NCBI GenBank assembly: GCA_019055375.1
Contig: JAHQIW010000246.1
Coordinates: 234,988 to 298,987, forward strand
Direction: 5' to 3'
DNA: 64,000 bases
Source of the DNA: Parelaphostrongylus tenuis
Taxonomy: Eukaryota > Nematoda > Chromadorea > Rhabditida > Metastrongylidae
Shown: positions 13,013-25,400 of the stretch, one piece after another
How positions within the stretch are numbered: the first letter of the stretch is position 1
Layout of the letters: every line of letters begins with the position of its first letter
The notes under the pieces: generated by a model
What the model was told of the DNA's origin: nothing
Seen by the model: the letters and a program-made list of their open reading frames with translations, nothing else
The model's database searches: none
Made by a program: the position numbers and the translations under genes

Positions 13013-13795
13013 TATTCTATATATCTCCATGCATTTTGATCTTATTGGCATATTAGCCTCGTATACTATGCAGTTTGACATACAGAATTATCTTTCCGTC
13101 ACGATATGGTCGTAAATCACTGGAGAGAAATTTACTACACAACATGTAAAAGATTTTGTGGTCCTCATATTTAATCACACCTAGCTCAACTTACGTCGAA
13201 ATCTTCCGAGAGGTTATTAGTAACAGCTTACACTATGAGGCTCAATGTTGTCATGGTGATGGTTACCGAAATACTAGTTTGTTTGAAAGCAACATAATTA
13301 GTTTTGAAGAAGTGAAACGATGCAGATGAACCTTTTCTTTACTATCAGTGCTCATGATTTTGAAAACCGGCCTATCTTTAAGCCAGGCATTACCAATCAA
13401 GTGTGTATTTTTTGTTTATTGAGTCAATAGCACGAGTTTGATAGAAAAAAAATTTATTTAACCAAAGTTCAACGTCTTCTTTGATCTTCATAGCCAATTC
13501 GATTCGTTTTCCACAGCTGTTCTTCTAATTACGTGGGCCTCTTTGATCACACTTAGTCAACTCCAAGGGAACACCATCTGAATGATGTGATGCGTCGGCG
13601 AGGTCCTTTTGTAAACGATGGCTGTAGATTGATTGCCGTCTTGTAATGATTTTTTATTATGATGAATCGTGGAAACGAAGGAATGAAAGGTTGGGTACAA
13701 TTGACTCGTATCATCACCTTTGGAAAAGATGAGGGCGACGGAACGCTAGTCAACTAAAGCTTCTATAACAGCTTCGTGTAAGCTCATAAAGGATA

Positions 13796-13935
13796 GAGGG
13801 GAGGATTGCGAAGTGGTGAGTGGTGGAGTCTATTAGGAGGCAAAGTGCTGGTTCGAGATCGTTGCTCAACACTCCCTTGCAATCCAAGTAGGAATACCTC
13901 AGCTCGACTATCTCCAACTGCACAAGGGTTCGACC
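13796..13935 (+). repeat. tRNA-like repeat, family S3
   Basis: Plus strand ATTGCGAAGTGGTGAGTGGT, GGAGTCTATTAGGAGGCAAAG and GGTTCGAGATCGTTGCTCAACAC resemble a diverged tRNA head with box A and box B. The same blocks occur at 17552-17700. Confidence 0.4.
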
Positions 13936-15099
13936 TGACCGGCATTTTAGAGTATTTTTGAAGATGATAATTATCAAGCTGTGACCGAAAAAGTTGAAGT
14001 GTCATATGAAGTTTATGGAAGATGAATGTAAGAAACGAATCGAATGCAAGAAGTACTAATATTTGCACAATTAAGTGTGATGAGGGTCACGTGAAATAAA
14101 TTCCAAAAAGTTTTCTTCCAGATTAATGGGAAGAAGAAATGAAAGAAGTAAGATAGCCATTTATAAACAAGTTTTCCTCTTCCATTTCCATTTACAGTTT
14201 AAATTTAGATGTAAAACTGAGAGTACCTATTTCCAACAACAATTCATTAAACTCGCTGAAGGTTTGTCTTGTTGAATCTCATATGGAAGTAACTACTGTT
14301 GAATAATTCATAGAGATATAATTGTTTCGACGTATCCACGACGCTTTTCGTTTGCGAAATAGACTGGCAGCTGCAGCGGTTGTGTTGGTAACGTAAATGA
14401 CGACGTCACTGCCATCATATTGAATTTCCTCTACAAAAAAAAGTTTTTTTTTGATGAAAACCATTCGTGAATTTCCAATATAATCGATCGAAATGCAGCG
14501 TTCAAATTACGGAAAGCTTATAAGAGATCTATTGAGAATGGTTGAGTGATGCCATATCTCTCGAATGATGTCACATTCATCACCTTATTTGACCAGTATC
14601 ACACTTTTTTCCTATTATGCAGGTCCCAGTACTTCTAGTATACTTTCTGCCCCGCTTGCTTAATTGTGTCATCTTAATACTGGTATAGCACGTCTCCTTG
14701 GAATGTCGAAGATAGCGAGGCGGAGGAGTTCCACAAGGCGTTCGTTATCGTTTTTCGCAGAGTATTGAAGACTACAAGATCAGTTCAATGTCGAACAGTG
14801 CCAAGCATCTCTAGCCATTCGACCACAACCCTCGCACTCGAATATTCAACTTGAAAATGTCATTACACCGATATTTTACGATATTTTTGGATCAAAGCAC
14901 ATCTATTTTAGTAGTGCATTGATTGCTTTTTGTTTTCGTATGCATGAAATACACTGAGAACGTATACAAAGCTCTCCACAAGAAATGCATAGTAGTGGCC
15001 TATCCACTGGTTCGAATCGATTATTTTAGTTTTCATTGTTAGTCAATTTTCCATTCTCTCCTAATCACTGCACAGTATGATTCTTTTTTTTCTCAAAAA

Positions 15100-15665
15100 A
15101 AAACTTCAAAATGTTTTCTGCATTGAGAAGAAGAATCACCGTGTTGACATAGGTTCGAGCAAAAAAGTTCAGATAATTTTGAAAGTTTACTTTATGCGCA
15201 AAATTAACAACCACCATTGTCCACGACTTTCTTTAACTTTTCTGCAAAATTCCGGGTCTGCTCGAAGTACATTCTGGCTCCTTCAAATCAACAAACTCTC
15301 GACATGCTTGCTCAGCTTCAGTGAATAATCCAAATCGACGGCCACTGAAAAATGTTGCATTGATCGAAAGAGGCCATAATCGAATGGAGCATAGTCTGGA
15401 CTGTAGGGAGGACGTGGAAAAACTTTGATGCTGTCCAGCTCCCTTAACTCGTCCTGGTCTTCATGGTCGTATGCGGCTTGACATTGTCATGCTAACAAAG
15501 CGCGCTTTCGGCGGACCTATCATTAATACTTGTCCATCAACTTGTCGTAGACGCGATCCAGTGATCCAAATTAATGAACTAAGTAGATCTATATGTAACA
15601 ATCAATAAAAAACGACGCAAAGATGTCGAAAAAATAAAATTTTTTCGGAATTTTCTGTTAAATCT
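15100..15665 (-). pseudogene. mariner transposase fossil
   Basis: The minus strand at 15341-15420 codes FPRPPYSPDYAPFDYGLFRS, unmistakably the mariner block that holds the third catalytic Asp (PPYSPDxAPxDYxLF), followed toward 15150 by broken KSWTMVV-type C-terminal sequence. Upstream coding is lost. The end near 15580-15660 (CAATCAATAAAAAACGACGC-like, AAAGATGTCG) is also found at 21310-21350 in the related fossil. Confidence 0.75.
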
Positions 15666-16941
15666 AATAGTTTCGGATTGACGCCCACAGTATGTGAAGC
15701 CCACCGATTTGAGTTTGAAGAAGCGTATCCTGTCGTGTAGACGACACCGTCTTCGATCCAGAGTTATGAACACGAACTAAGGTAATGAATTCAAGCTGGC
15801 GTGTCACACTGACCAACGTCATCCGTAATCCGCCCTCAAGATTCTGCCTATCATTACTTATTCAGTAGTGTGATTGTCTATTAAGAAGAGTCAGACTTAC
15901 CTCGGATTTCCCTACTTACCAAAGCCGGTGACTTTTTTACGTTTGAAGATTCGGGTTCTTTCAATGTCACAATTATTAAGATTATGGCGGTTTATCATTG
16001 ATCTGTATCATGCGCTGAAATCGACTCATATCAACGTAAAGATGCATTATAGAGCGTAGTACCATTGACTGCATTGAATCACACATGGTTGTTTCCGATG
16101 TATAAAGCCAGAGTTTTAAATCCTAATAAACTATGGTACCGTTTTAGCGACCCTGAAGCGATGAAGAGCTCTGTCAATTTGGTATAAGGAAGCGAAAATT
16201 GTCGGCCTCAATTTTACGTTCTAGACCTGTATACGCACAAAATCTCCTCATACACTCTTGTAATTACAATTTTTCGTAAGAGAGTAATTTGAAACATTTT
16301 AGTACTAAACCTTCAACAGTGAATTGCTGGCTTCTTGAGTGAGCTCTTCAAATATGATTAGATCGCAGTGTACCATGTTTCAAACTGGAGGATCCTTAAC
16401 AAAAACGGAATGTATGATCATGGGCTCATGGGTTCCGTCACACAGAAGGGACTCGTAGTGGATGAGATCACATCAAATCCATGCGCCAACATCCCATGTC
16501 AGTCAAAAATGGGATGAAAGTGCATGCGACGTTTTGTCAGCTCTACTGCCGCTATGACATCCACGACGTCCGTCGTGCGTTGAGGTCTTATCGCTTGACG
16601 TTTTTTGGTAACATTTCGAAAATATGGCTTTTTAGTGCACATGGATTAGGCGTTATAACAAAACATTTCCTCTTACGCTTCCATAGACGAAGGTCAACAT
16701 TTTTATTGCTTCACGTCTTAATTAGAAGACATTGTACATTCTTAGCCAAAAATTTCTATCTCCTGCACATAAGTGATTCAAATGAAGGGGGAAAACAGAA
16801 ATAGACAATAAGAGTGGAATCTTTCTAAGGATAATGAGCAGTTTGGCTTGCTATGTGATTTAGAAGCAAAGTTAGGAGAGCAAAAATGGAGTTTTGTATA
16901 GAAACGAAATAATCAAAGTTAAACTACTCTTGAGAAGACAT

Positions 16942-17304
16942 TCAAGAGTATTTCACTTCTCGGATGTTTGAACACTTATGCATTTTCATTCGAAATTTTG
17001 GCAGACTGCGCGCCTTTTGTAAACCTAATATAGCGCCATATGGCTTAGCGATGATACGTGCGTGTGGGGCAGTGGTGAGAGCTGTTCTGCAGCACACAAA
17101 GTATTGCATGTTCGTTTTCGCACTCTTTACGAAACACCCCGTCAGGGTCGACCAATTCTCACCAGTCATGTTTGGTGAGACGGAGCACTTTGGACCAATA
17201 GATTCACACTCCTGCAAGTCTATGTATGTACCAGATATGTATTTCATCAAGCTTAGGATGGTGGGAATAGAATGGATGCTTCCGGTATCCTGTGAAAACA
17301 ACAT
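16942..17304 (-). CDS. Unidentified ORF, possible Cys-rich exon
   Basis: 120 codons, open from 17304 to a stop at 16942, with TTTTCACAG, a good acceptor, 15 bases inside the first ATG. So the real unit may be an exon starting DTGSIHSIPT. The Cys spacing ECESIGPKC..TGCF..YFVCC recalls the C..C..GC..CC pattern of small three-finger (Ly6/activin-receptor-like) ectodomains, but the closing CN is missing. The opposite strand is open over the same stretch, which weakens the case. Not recognised with any confidence. Confidence 0.25.
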   Translation of the reverse strand: MLFSQDTGSIHSIPTILSLMKYISGTYIDLQECESIGPKCSVSPNMTGENWSTLTGCFVKSAKTNMQYFVCCRTALTTAPHARIIAKPYGAILGLQKARSLPKFRMKMHKCSNIREVKYS

Positions 17305-17551
17305 CGTGAAACAACCATAAAGATTGTTGCAAGGTGTGCCAGACTGCTAAACATTCTTGTTCGACTGAAGAAATTTCAACAAGGTCTTTAGACGTTGCGA
17401 CACAAATTCAGTTGAATCGTACTGGGATTTATGCTATTAGAAACGTTTTGAATTATTTAGAGACCGTTGTTACGTAATTAGATCTTAAGGTCTAACATAT
17501 CTGATGACAGAAGTACATTTTTCCAAACAGTGTTCTCAATTTATCCTTATG

Positions 17552-17700
17552 GAGGCGAAGCAACGCAGCTGTTAGTGATGGAGTCTATCAGGAAACAATG
17601 TGAGCAAGTTGCGTTCGATCCCCATCCCCAACACTTTATAATCACCCAACGAATGAGTTAATTCAGTCATCCCAAGAGTGCAAGGAAAATCGCCTCCACC
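17552..17700 (+). repeat. tRNA-like repeat, family S3, second copy
   Basis: GCAACGCAGCTGTTAGTGATG, GGAGTCTATCAGGAAACAATG and GCGTTCGATCCCCATCCCC match the copy at 13796. Confidence 0.4.
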
Positions 17701-19122
17701 AACACTCATATTGTTCGTAAGATGACGAAATCCTCAAACAGCAACCGAAGCAACACGTAAAAAAAAGTCGATCTTCAAGGAGAATCAGTACGAGGAAACG
17801 AACTGAATGAAATTAGTGGTGCGATCCGCACAGAATTCGTGGTGACATGCCGTGTAAAGTAGAACAAACCTATCTCAGCAATTATGACTCGAAGGCGTTA
17901 AATTCTGTTTATTGGAATAGGACTCAGTATCCAAGGTGTCATTGATTCAAGTTGTGCTTCATTTTTGGTATATATACTGCTTACATACTAAACACTATAT
18001 GAAAGGACTTATGGATAACCTACTGGCTAGATTTAACCTGCAATACACACTCGGTTTTGATCCGATCTCGCAGCCTGTGCTAACCACAGGCCACGCCTTT
18101 CTACATTTAGTAAGCAAAGGTGAAGTCATTCGGTGTTTTGGAATTTTCGAAACACTTCCCACTCATGCTGCTAAACTCCTAACATCGAAGAAGTGAAGGA
18201 GTGTTTAGCTAGCATATAAAATAGGTAAATCTCGATTGGCCATCTCTGCATTGCAGAGCACCAATAACCGCTTCGCTACACTCGCCTAACTTAAATTGGT
18301 TCCACAAAAATCGCTAATAGGCTTGTCTGGGTGGATACTAAAAGTGAGTATTCATTATAATAGGCCTCCACAATTCATTGTTAATTTCAAAGCGCATTGA
18401 ATCAGCTCTACACGACAAATGAAGTCGAATTAATGGCGCATTCCTCAGGGACTGCTTAGCGCGAAACAGTTTCTTCCTTGTCATTTCATGCTTTGATTCC
18501 TTTTCTAGATAGTTGCACCTTCTACTTACTATAATCTTAATCCAAATCGTAATATGGGTGAATGACGTTGTTGCCTTTTACCGCAAATCAACAAATTTTC
18601 GGACTTGCTCTAGTCGTCTTCTTTCCATTTTAAGAGACTCTACTAATTGATTTTGCTATCAATAGGAAGATTCATAGTAGGGGGATTTGGGGTGAATCAA
18701 CTGGTATCAAGACGTTGAAAAACAGGTTATTAGGACGACCACGAGAAAGAATAGATCATTTTTCTTTCATCAAATTCAAGTTATTTGTCAATTTTATTGA
18801 CACTCATAGGAGTCATACATAGTTACGATGCTACCAAAACACACTTAATTCCCTTTTTTTGAGACAACTATCACAATTCCGAACCTGATCTTTCTTCGTC
18901 ATCGTTGAATTCGTTTGTTTTCGATATACTCGTCATAATCTCCACCTTTCTCATTTTTATTACAACTCATACTTACGATGCACGACCGTGATGAGTGCGA
19001 AAAGTAATAAGTTGTCCAGTTTTCGCAATCGGAATCGGATTTTTGACCTTTTCTTATTGCCGTTGTCGTTAATTCCGAACACTGATGACATAGCCAGAAT
19101 AGAATCTCTTTTAACTGATTAT

Positions 19123-19138
19123 CCTATCTATTTTCAGT
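19123..19138 (+). promoter_or_regulatory. Probable spliced-leader trans-splice acceptor of the receptor gene
   Basis: The sequence CTATTTTCAG|T lies directly before the ATG at 19139 (AG at 19136-19137). In nematodes a TTTTCAG this close to a start codon usually marks SL1 addition. An upstream non-coding cis exon is the alternative; I saw no convincing upstream coding exon. Confidence 0.55.
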
Positions 19139-19464
19139 ATGAACCGATCAAACTGGTCAGTGTCGGTATCGGCATACTTGGAGGAGACTCCACCCCTTGA
19201 TGTGGTGATGACCACGCCTTTTACCGACGCTATCGCAGCCACCACCACTACGGTGGACACCCCTGTCACGTTTACCACTACCACCATCGCCACCACCTTT
19301 ACCAGCACGTCTACGACTGCCGCTGCAGCTTTATCGTTGGCTGAACAGATGCTCAATGCTATGACTACAGCGATGACGATGACGTCACCGATTCAAAAAT
19401 CTGACGACGATATTCGTGTCATCCTGCTCAACAACTCCAGGTTACCAACTGTATCAATAGAAAA
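19139..19464 (+). CDS. CKR-like receptor exon 1 (start, extracellular N-terminus)
   Basis: Codes residues 1-108 plus two bases of codon 109. It opens with MNRSNWS, which holds an N-glycosylation sequon, and then has a Thr/Ala-rich low-complexity stretch (about residues 28-70), as in mucin-like receptor ectodomains. The donor is AA|GTGGGT. Joining to exon 2 makes codon AAT and so an N-V-T sequon at residue 109, which supports the junction. Intron 1 is about 5.1 kb. This exon is the least certain part of the model because the N-terminus is not conserved in the family. Confidence 0.78.
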
Positions 19465-22400
19465 GTGGGTAATTACTTAGTTTACTGTAATATAATGCAC
19501 GCTGGCGATAGTAAAAAAAGTTTCCCCGACCATTTATCTTCTTGACCCCGGTATTCTTCAACTCCTCGTTCTCATTGTTTAAACACGAGGCTTTTATAAT
19601 ATTATATTCAAACAGCTGACGTTTCGGTGGTTTCGCCTTCTTCGGAGCCTCAAAAGATGAGACGTCCATAACTCAATCAGCGAGATCCTCCATTTCTTCA
19701 TAGTATCTCTTAACCTTGGCAACTCTCAATAATGAAGTAATCGAGGTGTTTTGGCTAACTGGGTTGTGGACAACGTGAACTTTTGAGACCCCGAAGAAGG
19801 CGAAACCACTAAAACGTCAGCTGTTTATATAGATAATATTACAAAAACCTCGTGTTTGACTCAATAAGAAAAACAAGTGAAAAAGTTGTCCTCATTGGTT
19901 TCGTTACTTCCTAAAGTTAACACATATAACTCGGGTAGTTTTAAGAATCACTACAACCCATATATTAGTATTACTACCTCTGGTAGAGAACACAGATTCT
20001 TCCACTGATTTCTTTTCTCCTACCTAAAATGAAGAGCTGTTTATTAAGCTTCATATAGGCTATCCTATATCACATAACGAGCGCACGGTTTTGAATGGCT
20101 GCACTCGAAATGGCTTTTATTTTCCAGCCTTTACAAACTTTTTGCTTTTTTTCTGATAATATTTTGATACAAGAATTTCTGGGATTGCGAGCAGGATTGT
20201 AGAGGAGAATTGCTCCACCGTTCCATAGTTCTATATCTAATGCGCAGTTCTATTTGATATAAAATCCTATGATCTACCATGTAAACACGTTGCTATAGCA
20301 TTCGGAAGGCCTTTGCAACATCGTCGAATTTTCTATAGTATTTCACATGTTCTCACATTACATACAGTGATCAAAGATGAATATCATCTCAGTGATTAAT
20401 TAGATAGTCAAATTACTGGCATGCAATACTCCGTAAAAACGATTCTCCGTGAATCATTGACCCTCTCGGGAAGTAATGTATCCATTTGGATTCACGATTT
20501 TGCGGATGCCTCTCTCACTGATAAACCTTTGTCCTCAGATTTTCGGCAATTATTCGATCGTTCAAAATTGGATGACTCAACTAATATGTTTACTCTATGA
20601 AAATCTTTACACATTGCATTGTGGCTGCGAAAATACCTAGGCTTGAGCAAAAGGTTCTGGTAGATTTTTGAAAGTTTAGTTTTCACGGAAAAGTTAACAA
20701 CAAGAACAACAGTAACTATTTTTCAAAGTATAGACCACCATTGTCCACGATTTATGCCAGCGTTTCGCAAGACTGCGGATCTGCTCGAAGCACCAATCCT
20801 GCTCTTTTGAGCAGGAAACTCTTCACGTGCATCCTCAACTTCATCAAATGATTCAAATCGACAGCCATTCAAGTGTTGCGTTGATTGAAGGAATATAATC
20901 GAATGAAGCTCATGAGGATTCTGGCGAGGCTTTTTGTGAATGAAGTTAAATTGGTAAAACTTGTTGTCAACGATCCGCTGCGGATCACCAAGCTCTTCAA
21001 CCAAATCACAAGTGTTTGTTGAGGGCTCACCATTCAGAGCGGCTTGCAACAATCTTCCATCAAAACAGATGGTCGGCCATAACGGGTCATGTCTACGAGG
21101 TCAAAACTGCCTTTTTTTTCTGGATTGCTCAAATCATTTGCCCACAGTCGATTTTGTCGCCCTACCACCACCTTCAATCTCAAAAATCTCATCGACGTCT
21201 TTTAGAATCGTTGAACCTTTTCTCCAATAATGGTTGATCAACACGCTCAAATCATACTGTTCAATAGGCAATTTGAAGCTGAATATAATGAACTAGATAA
21301 ATATATACAAAACTATCAATAGGAAACGGCGCAAAGGTGTCAGAAAATGAAGCTTTCACAAAGTTCCTATAACTTTTCGCTCAAATTTTTCGCTCAACTC
21401 AATCTTAGGTCGATCCATAAGTCTTGACACTAGAGCGGTAAACACCAAATTTGTTAGCTAGTAGTAAATAAAACTGCATGCTTTTTGTACCGTTCAGCTG
21501 CACATTATCTTGTGAAAATTATGGTATACAGCTAACCTATACTTGATTCAAGTTGGAGCTATTGTGGGAACAAATTCATTTGTTACGGATGTACGAATGG
21601 AGCGTGGGCGAAAATGTTAGTGCAGCGTTGCGCAAGATTAATGGTGCTTGAGGCGTTGATACTGTTGCAGAACGAAGGGCTAGGAAGTGTGTCGCGAAGT
21701 TCAAAGCTAGGAATAATAGTCTGGAGTAACAGTCGCGCTCGAGCCATCTACAGTAAGCTACATCAATCTCGCGCTCCGCTTCACTAGCATTTCCGCCCTA
21801 TGCGCCATTCGTGCAAGAGGCGCAAGCAAACCTGTTCCCAGCACAGCTCCATCTCAAAGCAAGTATAGACAAGTTGTATATAAAAATGCTCGCGAAAAAT
21901 GTGCAATTGGGCGGTACCAAGATTATGCATTTTTGGTAACTTCTGGTTAATAAATCTGGTGTTCATTTCTCCAGTGACAAAACGTAAGGAACGACCTATT
22001 GTTATTATTTTCACACTAAGTTTGTTTTGTTTGCTCGTTTTAGTTCTATGAATGGCTTTTTGCTAGATTGTTGGTAGTCATTCGATAGCCTAAATTTCGA
22101 ACATTTTTATGCTATAAATAATTTCTCAAAAAGCTTACACAGAGCGCTGTTAGAACAAAAAGGAGATCAAATTTTTTACTCAAAGGTGATAGCTTGTAAC
22201 TTGATCTTCATGGTGGGTTCATTGGCAGTGTGAAACAAAAGTGAAGTTGTACTTTTAGAACGACAAAACAAAGCCTCCTCTACAATCCTTATACAAGAAA
22301 ACTAAAAGTTTCCAGTCTCAGAACTTCCACTTTCACCCACCCTTCCGTCCTTTCGTGAGTCGGAAGTTTGGTACGAGACCTGCCTGGTGAAATTTAATGA

Positions 22401-25400
22401 CATTTGACAAATTGGTCGGCCACTTAAGCCCTTTGTTCAAACCAGATATAATTAACAGTGTACCACTGAGAGTTTCATTAACGCTGCAAACTTTCAGTTT
22501 ATACTTTTCTTCCAGAAAAAACACCTTAATTATGTTTTTTTTTGCGAGGCATGTCTGTCCGGATAACTAGGTTGAGTAAGGCTATGTCGATGGCAGGGTT
22601 CTGATCGTTAATCGCGCCTAGATTCTCCTTTGGGAAACTAAAACTAGTCGTACAAAATATGAGCTGCCCGTCGAGTTCTAGCAACTCTAACTTAAGCGGA
22701 AGATTTATAAGTAGCTTCTCGACATACACATTGAATAACGTGGTCACAGGCGATAACAATGACGACGTCCTCGAAAGTTCAGAACTGTTTAGCTCAAGAA
22801 AAGAAGCAGTCTCGTGGACATCACTGAATAGTTGTTTTGCCTGTGATGTGCTGGCCATAAGATCAACGTCGATTAAGATAACACGTAAAGAATTGTATGA
22901 AAGAAGCCTGGAACTTCGTGAGCAGCATTTACCATGAGGATAAGGATTAAGCTTCTCGCGTTGACGATTCCCTGGAGAACGTGCCATGTTTTGGACTTCA
23001 TCAAGCATCTTTATAAAGGATTGTTTATAGTTATGAATCTTGCCATGAACCACGGTGACCTGTTGATGATCAGCTCGGTGATTTTTCTTCCCATACATGT
23101 TTAGTAGCGAGTTTTCTACAACGAAACTATGGAGACTGTCGGAAACGCGTGTATCGTTGAAGATATACAAATTCCTTGACGAACTAATTTTCACACCGAA
23201 GTATAACACGTCTTTGAAATACGTAGCGGCAATGAAGGAAAAGATGAAGCTCTGGGCGTTGATCAATCCCTGGAAATGCGCCATGCACTTGACTTTAACT
23301 AGCGCCGTTCAAGGTGACTGAATGCATATCTGGCCTTTACAATTTGTCACGGTGGATTTCCGATGTTTCAAGTTAGTGTTGCTAACCTCCCAGATAAGTT
23401 TGGTAAAAATTCACCGATTCTGGGGGAATGAAGGCTGGTGAGCTTTGAGTAGAGCACGGGATCGCACTATGGACCAGCGATTTATCAACCACATGTGTGC
23501 TGCAGAGTATCTTTAGCCACTGGACCACACGCGCTCTCTCATATCGGCTACATGAAATGAAAATAAAAGTTGTCACTTATAAAAATAGAACAAAATTTTT
23601 TCTGCAGTTCTAATACAAAAAACATAGATGTTTTCAAAACAGGCTAAATTTTTTGAATAATCAACGAAAATCGCTAGTTTTTTTGAATTCTGGTCGATTT
23701 TTCCTACACGAAAGCTTTTGTTGTATGCATTTTGCGAAGCGTAATATCATCTGCGCTATAGGAAGATCTCTATAGAAACTAAATGCACTTTCAGAGTAAT
23801 CGTTTGTCAAGCTCTCGAATAAGTAGTACAACTCTTTTGAAAAGTCATCCACAAGCATCAGCCAAAAAATGCGCTCTAAAAATGAAACGCAATCTTATTC
23901 TTGCTGCTACATCGCACTAACAAGGCCTAGTTCAAAAATCAAATACAGTGATGAAAGCACCGATATTTAGGTCATCGAATGACTACTAAATATAAGAGAG
24001 AAAAGCGAAAAGTATTCCGTTAAGAGTGTTAACCTTTTATGGATGGGTGCTCGCGTCATTGAGAACCTAGAGATTTGACAGTAGTGTCATCGATACTGAC
24101 CGGCTTTGAAGACCGATGAATCCATATCTTACAAATCTGTGTTAGAACTAGTTCTTCCACACTTATTACCATTGCGTCCTACTTTTTCATGTGGAAAAGG
24201 TATTCTCGCATTTTTTACTTAGAGTGTTTGCACTGAAGCGAGTAGAATAGGTTAACTGCTGTCGGCTGCATAAATATCTGAGGTACAATAAAATGCTCTA
24301 GTGATCCTGAGTCAAAATCTTTTTACTTCCCTGCTTGTCGCTTTGTCCTATAAATAACCGATAGAACCTTACGTGGTGTATTGCTACTGAACAAAGAAGA
24401 AAAACACCGAAAATCGTTGAGAATTGTTTGCTTCCATTTGCCTTGATTTATCAGGAGTGTTGAAATTACTCGCACTTTATAAAATCACCATGAAATCCTG
24501 ATTTTGCATACACTGATATAATTTTAGTTCTTTCTTGGAGAGCTTTAAATTAATGTTATTTCAGTGTCACAATTGAAGAAACGTGCCGATTTCGTGGGAC
24601 CATCGAGAATTATGTAGTGATTTTTACATTCATTACCATTTTTCTTCTTTCCGTTATCGGTAACGCGCTGGTTATTGTTGTCATCATGCAGGTGAGAGAC
24701 ACACATATGTTTCCTGTTCAAATATTTCCTATTGTCAAGAATGCTAAGTGATATGCAAATGTTGAATTTTGCACGGGAGTTGGACCTGTAACTCGTTCGC
24801 TCTGTGGGTGCCTACTGACCACTGCACTACTGAGGCTCCTGTTCTACTATCACTCTTTGTGAGATACAAAATTTGGGAGCTATCAGCAACCAACGATAAA
24901 CCGTTTGGTCTGGTGAGGCTATACCGTCATTGAACCCAGTTAATCTGACAGCTAGCGGAATTATATAAGCTACAAAATTTATTTTACCGTTTTTATAACA
25001 GTGTCATGATGTTATTAGCACATATTAGAGAATGTTGAGTGATACGCAAGACTTCCTCGGACGGAAATTGAACTCGGATCCCAACCTATATGGGTGGCGC
25101 GTGCTAACCACCGCATAGTCAGGATTATTGTTCTGCCGTCACTCCGTGGTAAAAGGTATCGGAGTGCTGCCGGAAAGGATGAGACGGGGGTTCAACTCCC
25201 GCCAGAGGTTCAGAGTCATGCATATCACTTAGAAGTCTTCGATATGTAGCTGTAACATCATATTACTGCTATCAACTCTGTAAGACTTTAGGAATTCATG
25301 TAGATTAAATTTGTTTCCTTTGACAGCATATTTTAAGCCTTTCATGAGGTCTGTTATGTGCACTTATACAGTGCAATACACGTGTTTCTGCCTTGCAGCC

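Noticed and set aside
19111..19356. Val-rich minus-strand ORF
   Set aside because: It is the complement of the Thr-codon-rich receptor exon 1.
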